From: Granulosicoccus sp964437945
GTDB taxonomy: Bacteria > Pseudomonadota > Gammaproteobacteria > Granulosicoccales > Granulosicoccaceae
Direction: 5' to 3'
Assembly: GCA_964437945.1 (NCBI GenBank)
Contig: CAYTJF010000074.1
Coordinates: forward strand, 1-21,936
Length of the DNA stretch: 21,936 nucleotides
Shown here: piece after piece, positions 7,099 to 14,362 of the stretch
How the letters are laid out: each line of letters starts with the position of its first letter
Position numbering within the stretch: the stretch's first letter is position 1
Program-made: the position numbers and the translations under genes
Notes under the pieces: generated by a model
What the model saw: only the letters and a program-made list of their open reading frames with translations
What the model was told of the DNA's origin: nothing
The model's database searches: none

Positions 7099-9324
7099 TT
7101 ATGGTTCAGGACTCGCCACACGATTATTTTTTATGAGCGGCATGACAAACTGAATAATCAGCGCAGGTGCGGCGATGGCCAACGCGACAAGATCAGCTTG
7201 AAAGCTTGGAGCAATCATTACAAAACCGGATATGGCAAGACAGAGGCGTTGAAATACGCCCATGGGTTTTTTAAAGAAGCCTACTACCGACGCAGATAAG
7301 AACAGCACACCAAGAATACAACTGACTGCGGTGTACGAGAATGTCAGCATATCGAACCCGGCCGATGTGACTATTAACAGCACCGGAGCGTAAACAAATG
7401 CCATTGGTGCAACTATTTTGCCCAAACCAAGTGTGAAAGCTGAAATGCCGGTCCGAAACGGATTGGAATTGGCAATCGCTGCGGCTGCGTACGCTGATGT
7501 ACAGACCGGTGGGGTAATTTCTGCAACCACCCCGTAATACAGCACAAAGAAATGACTGGCAATAGGAGGTATGCCGAGCTGCGCCAGTGCTGGTTGCGCT
7601 ACTGAGACCAGCATTATGTATAACGCTGTTGTCGGAATGCCGGCGCCCATTAAAATACAGGCAATGGCAATTAACACCAATGAGATAAACAGGGTGAGAT
7701 CTTCAACACTGAAAAACTCAAACACACCAAACGATAACAGATCAAATAGCGAACCGGCCATAGCCCCGGCACTCTGCGTGACCATAAACCCAATCCGAAA
7801 TCCAATGCCTGTGGTGTTAATAACACCGACGACAATGCCTACTGCAGCCGATGCGGCCCCAACGGCAAGTGCATACTTAACACCAAGCTCAAGCGCGGCG
7901 CTCATCTCTGGTAGTTTCATTCGGTCTTGAGGGTTTAGTGGTCCCACAAGTGCTCCGATAATTAATGTGATGGCCATGGGTAGTTCGAAGCCGCCCGATT
8001 GGTACTTCCATGCAACGAATGCGATAAACGCAATTGAGTAGATCCAGGTAAGCGGATTGCGATAGCGAGACATTCCAACGATTATTGACAGCGATATGCC
8101 GCAAAAAGCAGACATGAACGGTGTGTAGCCAGAGAACAGTACTAGTAGCAACCCGATAAGTGGGATGATATTGGCCCAACCGTGTTTCCAGACCTGAACA
8201 AATTTGGGCAACATATCCTTGCTGATACCCTCAAGGTTTAATTTACGCGCCATTAAATGCACCACGGCAAATACGCCAACGTAGTGCAGTAAAGCCGGAA
8301 ATATTGCTGCAATAACGATTGTGGTGTAAGGCACTTCCAGAAATTCTGCCATGATGAATGCCGCAGCACCCATAATGGGTGGCGTAATCTGCCCCCCTGC
8401 CGATGCTGCTGCTTCAACACCACCGGCGAAATGACCGGGGTAGCCAAGACGTTTCATGTTCGGAATGGTTAGCGCGCCGGTCGATACCGTATTCGCAACT
8501 GAAGAACCTGAAATGGTGCCAAAAAAGGCGGAGGACACTACAGATACCTTTGCCGGGCCACCGGTATATTTGCCAGCGAGTATGGTGGCGTTATCAATAA
8601 ACAACTGACCTAACCCGGTTCTTTGGGCGACAACACCAAACAACACAAAATGAAAAACAATGGTAGACACAACCCAAAGCGTGACGCCGAATATGCCTTC
8701 CTGGGGGAAGTACATGCTCGAAATAAATGTATTAAACCGAACACCAGGATGTTGCAATATGCCTGGAAAATACGGACCAAGCAGTGCATAAGATATAAAA
8801 ACACAGATAATAAGAGGTAATACCCAGCCCAAGGTGCGGCGCGATATATCCAGTACCAACAAAATGATAATGACACCCAATATCACATCAAAGATATTCG
8901 GATTGCCCATTCTGAACGTCTGTTCTTCGATACCAAGAAACGGGATACCGTGCCACGCCAATCCAACATACAGTGCGGTCAGCACACCCAGCGCCATAAA
9001 TACCAAATCGTAAACGGGGATATTTCCAACACGCCATCGACTGACTTTGAAGGCGAATAAGCTTTTAGATTTAACGATGGGGAAAAAAGCGTAGGTCAGA
9101 ATAAACAGACCGGCTAAGTGCCAGCCCATGTGCCAGTGATCTGCAGGTAAGCCGAATCCAGCAGTTAAAAAATGATAGATGGCAAATAACAGTGCAACAA
9201 CCCGTAGTACCATGCCAGCATTAGGGCCAACTTCGCGAGTGGCTGTGCCTTCATCATATTCGCGTTCGATGGCTTCGAGCTCTTTTGCGGACATTTCACC
9301 GTCAGTATTCAATTCATTGCTCAT
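7099..9324 (-). CDS. TRAP transporter fused permease (DctQM type, TAXI family)
   Basis: 741 residues with many hydrophobic segments. The N-terminal third (after a ~35-residue cytoplasmic head) corresponds to the small DctQ-like subunit, and the rest to the large DctM-like channel. The segment at about 268-320 (GTISGSSVANTVSTG, then GGVEAAASAGGQITPPIMGA) is the signature of fused 4TM-12TM TRAP permeases. These work with TAXI receptors and drive uptake with an ion gradient. Its receptor gene lies directly upstream on the same strand. No clear ribosome site precedes ATG 9324; the ATG ten codons downstream is possible. Length is normal for the family. The substrate cannot be read from the sequence. 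Confidence 0.93.
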   Translation of the reverse strand: MSNELNTDGEMSAKELEAIEREYDEGTATREVGPNAGMVLRVVALLFAIYHFLTAGFGLPADHWHMGWHLAGLFILTYAFFPIVKSKSLFAFKVSRWRVGNIPVYDLVFMALGVLTALYVGLAWHGIPFLGIEEQTFRMGNPNIFDVILGVIIILLVLDISRRTLGWVLPLIICVFISYALLGPYFPGILQHPGVRFNTFISSMYFPQEGIFGVTLWVVSTIVFHFVLFGVVAQRTGLGQLFIDNATILAGKYTGGPAKVSVVSSAFFGTISGSSVANTVSTGALTIPNMKRLGYPGHFAGGVEAAASAGGQITPPIMGAAAFIMAEFLEVPYTTIVIAAIFPALLHYVGVFAVVHLMARKLNLEGISKDMLPKFVQVWKHGWANIIPLIGLLLVLFSGYTPFMSAFCGISLSIIVGMSRYRNPLTWIYSIAFIAFVAWKYQSGGFELPMAITLIIGALVGPLNPQDRMKLPEMSAALELGVKYALAVGAASAAVGIVVGVINTTGIGFRIGFMVTQSAGAMAGSLFDLLSFGVFEFFSVEDLTLFISLVLIAIACILMGAGIPTTALYIMLVSVAQPALAQLGIPPIASHFFVLYYGVVAEITPPVCTSAYAAAAIANSNPFRTGISAFTLGLGKIVAPMAFVYAPVLLIVTSAGFDMLTFSYTAVSCILGVLFLSASVVGFFKKPMGVFQRLCLAISGFVMIAPSFQADLVALAIAAPALIIQFVMPLIKNNRVASPEP

Positions 9325-9326
9325 TT

Positions 9327-9386
9327 ATTTTAAAACCCGTCATTTTAAAACCCATCATTTTAAAACCTGTCACTACAAAACCCGTC
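9327..9386 (-). repeat. 15-bp tandem repeat, four copies, in the leader of the TRAP permease gene
   Basis: On the plus strand the unit is ATTTTAAAACCCGTC. Copies begin at 9327, 9342, 9357 and 9372. The second and third differ from the first at one position each, and the fourth at two or three. The array lies 3 bp upstream of the permease start codon, where a ribosome site would be expected. Part of each unit (TTTTAAAA) is self-complementary. Confidence 0.9.
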
Positions 9387-9434
9387 TATTAAAATAAAAC
9401 TCACCGACACTAAGCCGATCAATATCAAGACCTT

Positions 9435-9467
9435 AAAAAAAAGGCGGTCACGTTATCGGTGACCGCC
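9435..9467 (-). terminator. Intrinsic terminator between TAXI receptor and TRAP permease genes
   Basis: Read on the minus strand: GGCGGTCAC, a 7-nt loop, GTGACCGCC, then eight T. The stem is nine perfect base pairs (9443-9451 with 9459-9467). It lies 58 bp after the receptor stop codon and 110 bp before the permease start. It should stop most transcripts after the receptor gene and so lower permease expression. Confidence 0.88.
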
Positions 9468-9524
9468 CGTTTTACTGCACTTATTATTGCATTAACTTAC
9501 TGCACTTTAGTTTGCGTGCAATTA

Positions 9525-10535
9525 TTACATCATGCCTGCTTCTTTATAGAATTTTGCTGCACCATCATGTAGCGGAACACCCAGTGCTTCTATACCGTCT
9601 AACGCGGTTTCAGCCGTGATTTGCTTACCTTTCGCGTGGCCGTTATCGAGCAATTTACGGGTGTTGTCATTCCACAATGCCTTGGTGATGCCATAAACCA
9701 GTTCTTCATCAAGATCTGAAGAAACGACTAGCAAAGCGCTAACCGCTGGTGTCAATGTATCACCCTCAACACCTTCGTAAGCTCCGCTTGGAATCATTGA
9801 AGGGATATAAGCCGGAATGATGCCGTTGATCTTGGCAAGATCATCTTCGGTAAAGGAATGCAAGCTCATGCCTTTTGTTGAAGCAAGTTGAACCATAGCT
9901 GCAACTGGCCAGCCAGCTGCATAAAAATAGGCATCGAGTTGGCCATCAGCAAGACGTTCTGCACTTTGACTGTTGTTGAGTTCCGCTTCCTCGATATTGT
10001 CTCGGGTGATTCCCCAGGCTTCCAGTATTTGCATAACCGCAACCTGAGTGCCTGAACCGGCCTGCGCAATACCAACGCGCTTACCTTCCAGGTCAGCAAG
10101 GCTTTCGATAGATTCTCCTTTGGGCATAACAAGGTGCAGGTCTTCAGGAAAGAGGTTCGCTACAATACGAAGTTTTGGATGTTCTTTACCTTCAAACTTG
10201 CCTTCACCCATAAACATGGAACGTGTTACATCTGCTGCAGCCAGGCCAGCTTCCAGCTCGCCATTTTGAACGGCTGCGTTGTTAAACACAGATGCTGTAG
10301 TTGATTGTGCGATAGCAATTAAATCGGGCACGCCACATTGACCGCCTTCATCACAAGGGCGAGAGCCCGGAGGCGCTGAAATACCATTGGCAATGGTGCC
10401 GCCAATGGGGAAGTAGGTACCGCCTGCACCACCGGTACCAATACGGAAAAAAGTAGGTGATTGTGCATGGGCAATGCTCGTCAGCAATAATGTGCCTACG
10501 GTAGCAACAGCGACGAGTGAGCTCTGGAATTTCAT
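9525..10535 (-). CDS. TAXI-family TRAP transporter solute-binding receptor
   Basis: 336 residues. ATG at 10535 with AAGGAGA about 6 nt upstream. A signal peptide (1-24, cut after AHA) is followed by RIGTGGAGGTYFPIGG, the hallmark N-terminal segment of TAXI receptors. Further family marks are GKRVGIAQAGSGTQV and LADGQLDAYFYAAGWP. It should bind a small organic acid or amino acid in the periplasm and deliver it to the fused permease encoded next. Cys61 and Cys67 (CDEGGQC) may form a disulfide in an insertion after the first strand. It is preceded by a TauD/TfdA-type oxygenase gene on the same strand, which suggests, but does not prove, that the imported compound is oxidised by that enzyme. Confidence 0.93.
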   Translation of the reverse strand: MKFQSSLVAVATVGTLLLTSIAHAQSPTFFRIGTGGAGGTYFPIGGTIANGISAPPGSRPCDEGGQCGVPDLIAIAQSTTASVFNNAAVQNGELEAGLAAADVTRSMFMGEGKFEGKEHPKLRIVANLFPEDLHLVMPKGESIESLADLEGKRVGIAQAGSGTQVAVMQILEAWGITRDNIEEAELNNSQSAERLADGQLDAYFYAAGWPVAAMVQLASTKGMSLHSFTEDDLAKINGIIPAYIPSMIPSGAYEGVEGDTLTPAVSALLVVSSDLDEELVYGITKALWNDNTRKLLDNGHAKGKQITAETALDGIEALGVPLHDGAAKFYKEAGMM

Positions 10536-10552
10536 TAGGTTCTCCTTCTTCG

Positions 10553-10571
10553 GGACTCCGATCTAGAGTCC
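10553..10571 (-). promoter_or_regulatory. Inverted repeat in the 5' leader of the TAXI receptor gene
   Basis: GGACTC, 7-nt spacer, GAGTCC lies a few bases upstream of the ribosome site (10541-10547). As RNA it would form a 6-bp hairpin just before the Shine-Dalgarno site; as DNA it could be an operator. A poor promoter-like pair (TTGTCT, 17 nt, TAATCT on the minus strand, about 10584-10613) lies just upstream. Confidence 0.35.
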
Positions 10572-10611
10572 TGGGACGACTAGATTAAGGCTTTGTTAAG
10601 GAATAGACAAT

Positions 10612-10640
10612 AAAAAATTGGCTGCTTGGTCTACAGCGCC
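10612..10640 (-). terminator. Possible weak terminator after the dioxygenase gene
   Basis: On the minus strand GGCGCT, an 8-nt loop, then AGC-A-GCC forms a six-pair stem with one bulged A, followed by AATTTTTT. It lies 45 bp downstream of the dioxygenase stop. The bulge and short stem make it weak. Confidence 0.35.
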
Positions 10641-10684
10641 ATAAATATAGGGGGTGACGTTAGCTTTCATGCAACCGCGCTACA

Positions 10685-11764
10685 CTAAGTAGACGGGCTA
10701 GAGTTCCAAACAGGTGCATGCAAACGTGTTTGTTCGGTGATAATTCCGCCTCTATTGCCGATATCAATAGAGCCATATCGCTGTTTGAAATATTCCGGTA
10801 GTGGTCTGTCGCCATCGATTGATAACCATAAACGAAGTAGGTGTCGGCGTTCGTCGGGTTCTGGCCAATCTACAAATTCAGTTCGATCGTGCAATTGTGA
10901 ATGGTTGTAAACAAACTGCATGTCTCCAGGTTGCAAGCGCATGGCGAAATGAAATTCCGGATCGTTGGCCAGTGCATCGAAGTAATTGAGCGCCTCTAAG
11001 TGTTTGTCTGTTAATCGCGGTGCGTCTTTAAATCGTTGGGCGCTTTCAATGTATTGTCGTTGATAGAAAACCGTCAATAGGCCTTTATGCCAATTAAATA
11101 CCGGGATTTCCATAAACGGTTTCGCACCAGGTGGAATTTCCCCACGCCGATCAGTTGCAATTGGTTCGAATAACAGCTCAAGTAAATCTGGGCGTAATCT
11201 GCGCATTTCGTTGTATATGCTCAGTGCACTAACCAACAAGGAATCACCCCCCGATCTGGCATTTTTCAAACACAATAATCCGACCACATCAGCACTGTCT
11301 GTGTGGAAGCTCTGGCGTTCAGAGGTTTGGTAAATACGAGTGTTTGGGTCATTCGAGCTGACACCTGTATCGCGAACGTGGCCCAGAATATGTCCCGATG
11401 CATTCTGTGATCGAGCGTTTCCGAGGTGGGATCCAATGCCACAAAAAATACAGGCAGCGAATTCTGCTGTGTAGGTGCTGGTTGGTAAACCTCGAACAAC
11501 CTCCAGTCCGTTTCCGCGCAGTAGCTTGTTTTTCAATTTTGCTAAATGTTTTGAAAAATGCTTTAAAGGGAAGTCTTCTGCTGAAATATCACCAAGGTCT
11601 TTATCTGAGGCAAGAAAATGATTTGCCGCAGATTCTAATTCTGCGATATCGGAATTCGACAGTTCGACCAGCCATTCTTGTTCGTTAATGTGTAACTGTT
11701 TGGCAACCCAAACTGCTTGCCCATCAAAAGATTCTGGCAGGGTAGTTAAATCTTGCTCTATCAT
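10685..11764 (-). CDS. TauD/TfdA-type Fe(II)/2-oxoglutarate-dependent dioxygenase
   Basis: 359 residues from ATG 11764, which has AGGAAG about 9 nt upstream. A longer frame to 11908 has no ribosome site and would run through a hairpin. The iron ligands are visible: His154 and Asp156 in SFHTDSAD, and His292 in QLHDRTEF. One of the arginines in RRHLLRLWL (306, 307 or 311) should bind 2-oxoglutarate. The segment ending LPEYFKQRYG and the NHSQLHDRTEF motif match a TauD/TfdA subgroup of soluble, cytoplasmic oxygenases. The family couples 2-oxoglutarate decarboxylation to hydroxylation of small acids, sulfonates or betaines. The exact substrate is unknown. The gene leads a same-strand set with the TAXI receptor and TRAP permease, a plausible uptake-and-oxidation unit. 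Confidence 0.85.
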   Translation of the reverse strand: MIEQDLTTLPESFDGQAVWVAKQLHINEQEWLVELSNSDIAELESAANHFLASDKDLGDISAEDFPLKHFSKHLAKLKNKLLRGNGLEVVRGLPTSTYTAEFAACIFCGIGSHLGNARSQNASGHILGHVRDTGVSSNDPNTRIYQTSERQSFHTDSADVVGLLCLKNARSGGDSLLVSALSIYNEMRRLRPDLLELLFEPIATDRRGEIPPGAKPFMEIPVFNWHKGLLTVFYQRQYIESAQRFKDAPRLTDKHLEALNYFDALANDPEFHFAMRLQPGDMQFVYNHSQLHDRTEFVDWPEPDERRHLLRLWLSIDGDRPLPEYFKQRYGSIDIGNRGGIITEQTRLHAPVWNSSPST

Positions 11765-11881
11765 GCTTAGTCGCTTCCTAATTTTGCTTGTCGAACCAGC
11801 ACTATGACAATAGTGGCAAACCAGACTCTTAATTATAGTTGGTTCGAGAAGCAAAATGCAGCGATGATAGAGTTGATCTGT

Positions 11882-11906
11882 GCTCCCACATTTAATGTGT
11901 GGGAGC
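11882..11906 (-). terminator. Strong 9-bp hairpin between the DUF1996 fragment and the dioxygenase gene
   Basis: GCTCCCACA (11882-11890) pairs with TGTGGGAGC (11898-11906) across a 7-nt loop. It begins 20 bp after the stop codon of the upstream minus-strand fragment, where a terminator is expected. There is no T-run on either strand, so it may instead act in RNA processing or as a protein-binding palindrome. Confidence 0.45.
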
Positions 11907-11925
11907 AAGACACTTTGTCGCGCTG

Positions 11926-12471
11926 TTAATTCACTGGCAGAAAGTTGGGACCAACATAATCGTTAAGACGGCTAACTCGTCGAAATTTTCGGTTACTGCC
12001 GTTGCGCCCGGTTTGCCCAATAGAGCAATTGCGCGAACCGCTAAAACTACCGTTTGGATCGTAGCAGCCGTCTATCCATTTTTGGATGGCCTCATCATTC
12101 CATCCGCCAAGCCAATCACCGTGCAGGCTTCCACCGGCGACACCATGATCGGAGGATAAAACCCAATTGGAAACACCGGCGCCAGCACCATCAGACCCGT
12201 TAGGAAAATAAAGCAGATAGCTAATTTGTGGTACCCGGTAAGGGTGTGATGCCGGGCAGCGATCATTATTTGGGACCATGCGCGTATGACTCATAAAGTC
12301 TGTCGAACTCAAAACCGGTTTCCCATTCGCATCAACCGCCAAACACTGTGGAAAGCTGATTGTCGCATTAATGTACTCACCAGCCTGACAGTTAGTCGGA
12401 ATAGTACCCGACTTACTGCGTATGGAGCCGCTTCGGCCACAAGACGGCTCGAACACCGTCAAAGCGACCAC
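11926..12471 (-). pseudogene. C-terminal half of a DUF1996 protein (5'-truncated, out of frame with upstream piece)
   Basis: 181 codons are open. The product matches only the C-terminal half of DUF1996 domains: IPTNCQAGEYINATISFPQC, then MSHTR, RCPASHPYRVPQISYLLYF and GGSLHGDWLGGW-DEAIQKWIDGC. The N-terminal half of that domain, which normally carries its His-rich first motif, is absent. The first ~15 residues after the nominal GTG (12471) overlap the tail of the nucleoside-hydrolase piece in another frame, and no ribosome site is seen. DUF1996 occurs in secreted proteins of fungi and bacteria, often with carbohydrate-binding modules; its activity is not settled. I read this as a fragment joined to the preceding gene by a deletion, or as an assembly error. 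Confidence 0.75.
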
Positions 12472-13054
12472 CCATAAAATAAAGCGCCTCTACCGTATCG
12501 GATACAAGATCAACACCACTTAACGACGAATAGGCGTCACCATTGCTGTTCATAAGCGAGGATAGAGAACCCGAAAATCCGGTTTGAATAACCAGCACAG
12601 AACGACCAGCGGCTTCTGCCAACACTTTTCTTATAACTTTGAAGCTGTCTTCAATTGGAATTGGCGATAAATGAACATCGTGAGGATAATTTTCCGCCAA
12701 TTCGGTGAACGCATCAATGTTGGCTGTATCTGCCAAAACGGTGCCGCCTCGATAGACTCCGATAGGTATATCAGGGTGCCCATAGTGGGTGTTTACTGCG
12801 TCTATGTACCTGGCGGCATTAGTTGAATCTCTGGATACGGTGACCGCAGCGATTTCAATTTTTCCAGCGTCCTGGTAAGAGTGCAATAGGGCAAGCGACA
12901 CTGCATCATCTATATCAGGGCCCATATCGGTATCAAAGATAACTAACGGTGTTTCGTTATTCTCGTTTCCAGAAATCGCGTATTGAAAATAGCCACCATC
13001 ACAAGATAACCACTCAGATCGCTTATGCCCCTTGGCACAGCGGTTCACTGTGTC
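12413..13054 (-). pseudogene. Truncated nucleoside hydrolase, in-frame continuation of the CBM60-like gene after an amber codon
   Basis: Directly after the TAG at 13055-13057, the same frame stays open for 213 codons. The first ~27 residues (NRCAKGHKRSEWLSCDGGYF) complete the second carbohydrate-binding module of the upstream gene. They are followed by a nucleoside-hydrolase N-terminal domain: VIFDTDMGPDIDDAVSLALL is the ribose/calcium-binding aspartate cluster of inosine-uridine hydrolases. The match ends near ALYFMGGRF, about 190 residues in, whereas such domains need about 300. The last ~19 codons look like out-of-frame sequence overlapping the DUF1996 fragment. A GTG at 13048 is the only nearby start and has no good ribosome site. 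The active site would be incomplete. Confidence 0.75.
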
Positions 13055-13057
13055 CTA
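13055..13057 (-). other. In-frame amber codon replacing a conserved Trp
   Basis: The minus strand reads ...TAT GGC TCA TAG GAC ACA GTG AAC CGC TGT. In the first module of the same protein the equivalent stretch is SWGSWNQTDRC. The stop aligns exactly with Trp140 (module spacing 115 residues), so one G-to-A change of TGG would explain it. Confidence 0.9.
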
Positions 13058-13816
13058 TGAGCCATAAGAATGTGTAGAGGAATTTTCGCTTTCGTATCTC
13101 TTACCATTCAAATCAACGTAGTCGACTATGACCGCGTGTGGCCATCCGCCGTTATTATTTTGGACTTCGATACTGTCAACGTTTTGATTTGTTCGATATT
13201 CAAATGTTTGATGATTGTTTGTTGTTTGCCACGAAGCGACTTGTGAACCATTAATTATTAGATCAACGTTTTCTGTGCCCAGGTTACCTCTGGCTCGTAC
13301 AGCGACAACGTTACTACCAATGTCATAGTCAAAATATCCACCATCACAAGATAGCCATTCGGATCGTTTGTAGCCTTGTGCGCACCGGTCGGTTTGATTC
13401 CAGGAGCCCCATGACAATCTGGCTGGATCTTCGCTCTGGTATCTGGAGCCATCGACTTCAATATAATCGACGATAACCGCACTTGGCCAACCGCCACTGT
13501 TGTGTCCGACCCTGATTTTGTTAATATCTTGTGAGGTCGTAAAAGAGAATGTTTGAAAACCGTTAGAAACTTGCCACTCTGTTGCTCTTGATCCGTTTAT
13601 ATTCAGGTAGGCGCTTTCGGTGCCCAAATTACCTCTGACCTTGACGGTAACCGTTTGATCGGCAGCGTTAGCAGCGGGGGAATACAAAGCCAAAGCCATA
13701 AGGGCTATGGATACATAAAAAATAACTAAAGCATAATAATGAACTGACTTTTCACAAAGCCTTGTTGGTATCAGTTCAATGTTATGGCAATTGCCAGCAT
13801 TGGTAGGCGAACTCAT
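13055..13816 (-). CDS. Secreted protein with two CBM60-like carbohydrate-binding modules, cut by an in-frame amber codon
   Basis: 253 residues from ATG 13816, which has AAGGA 8 nt upstream; TTG 13819 is also in frame. A hydrophobic segment (about 28-51, ending AANAAD) would export it. Two copies of a ~115-residue module follow. Each contains V-x-x-RGNLGTE, a short Ser/Thr-rich beta region, GGWP-AVIVDY and G-x-RY-SE, features of the Ca-dependent xylan-binding CBM60/CBM36 type. Module 1 continues into WGSWNQTDRCAQGYKRSEWL and a Cys-containing GGYFDY end. Module 2 is stopped after SYGS and finishes in the downstream frame. The intact product was probably a signal peptide, two CBMs and a nucleoside-hydrolase domain. 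If translated as it stands, module 2 lacks its last ~27 residues. Confidence 0.75.
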   Translation of the reverse strand: MSSPTNAGNCHNIELIPTRLCEKSVHYYALVIFYVSIALMALALYSPAANAADQTVTVKVRGNLGTESAYLNINGSRATEWQVSNGFQTFSFTTSQDINKIRVGHNSGGWPSAVIVDYIEVDGSRYQSEDPARLSWGSWNQTDRCAQGYKRSEWLSCDGGYFDYDIGSNVVAVRARGNLGTENVDLIINGSQVASWQTTNNHQTFEYRTNQNVDSIEVQNNNGGWPHAVIVDYVDLNGKRYESENSSTHSYGS

Positions 13817-13838
13817 CAATATTTTCCTTATAACTCAT
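13782..13838 (-). CDS. Possible 18-residue leader ORF overlapping the start of the CBM60-like gene
   Basis: ATG at 13838 has a better ribosome site (AAGGAG, 6 nt upstream) than the CBM gene itself. It encodes 18 codons ending TAA and overlaps the first 35 bp of the CBM gene in another frame. The 10-mer TTGATGAGTT occurs at both starts, 22 bp apart. This could be a translated leader or only a duplicated start region left after mutation. Confidence 0.3.
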   Translation of the reverse strand: MSYKENIDEFAYQCWQLP

Positions 13839-13888
13839 CAACATCTCCTTATTGGTTGATTATCAGAATTTTGGCCTGTAGCTGATAC

Positions 13889-14362
13889 CTATGCTTCAGT
13901 TCCACGCTCTGAAGAAACAATGATTCGGTCACCGGGGTGAATCATGTCCAGGTTTCTGATTTGCGGATTCAGGGCGATGAGTTCATTCAGACTCATGTCG
14001 TTTGCCGCAGCAACGCCATTAAGCGTATCACCACTTTTCATTGAGTAGGTAGTGGGTTGGGTTTGCTTTTCCACATTGACAGAAGCTGATTGCGTGCCAG
14101 AGACCTGAACTGATGCAAATGGATTGCTGAGTAACGGCTCGCTTAACAAACTTGTCATTGGGCCGGGAGAGGCAAAATTCGCAGGATTACGCAGCGAATC
14201 AGCGGCCGGGATGCCGGCTCCATTATGCTGATCACCGCCACCGGTGGCATCATCGATCAGCGCTTGTAATGGGGTTTGCGATAAATCTGACTCAGTACTC
14301 AGGCGTTCGCGTTGTTGAGAAAGGTTCGATAATGAAAGATTATCTTGGTTTATCGTGCTCAT
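13889..14362 (-). CDS. LysM-domain protein without signal peptide
   Basis: 157 residues. ATG 14362 with AGGAGG 5 nt upstream, so the start is secure. Residues 1-100 are polar and Ser/Gln/Pro-rich with no transmembrane or signal segment. A single LysM domain occupies about 105-149 (TYSMKSGDTLNGVAAAN, then LNELIALNPQIRN and IHPGDRIIV). LysM domains usually bind peptidoglycan or other N-acetylglucosamine polymers, yet this protein has no visible export signal. It may stay cytoplasmic, leave by a leaderless route, or use LysM for protein contact. It is separated from the decayed CBM locus by about 50 bp and from the next upstream gene by 440 bp, so it is probably transcribed alone. Confidence 0.8.
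   Translation of the reverse strand: MSTINQDNLSLSNLSQQRERLSTESDLSQTPLQALIDDATGGGDQHNGAGIPAADSLRNPANFASPGPMTSLLSEPLLSNPFASVQVSGTQSASVNVEKQTQPTTYSMKSGDTLNGVAAANDMSLNELIALNPQIRNLDMIHPGDRIIVSSERGTEA

Noticed and set aside
10685..11908. Dioxygenase start at 11908 (407 residues)
   Set aside because: The extra 48 residues run through a 9-bp hairpin and have no ribosome site, while ATG 11764 has AGGAAG at a usable distance.
12413..12471. Programmed frameshift linking the nucleoside hydrolase to DUF1996
   Set aside because: The shift needed is +1, there is no slippery heptamer, and both domains lack large parts at the junction, so a deletion fits better.
13055..13057. Recoding of TAG as pyrrolysine or another residue
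   Set aside because: The aligned residue in the first module is Trp, one base change away. No recoding element is seen, and many other genes in gammaproteobacteria use TAG as a stop.
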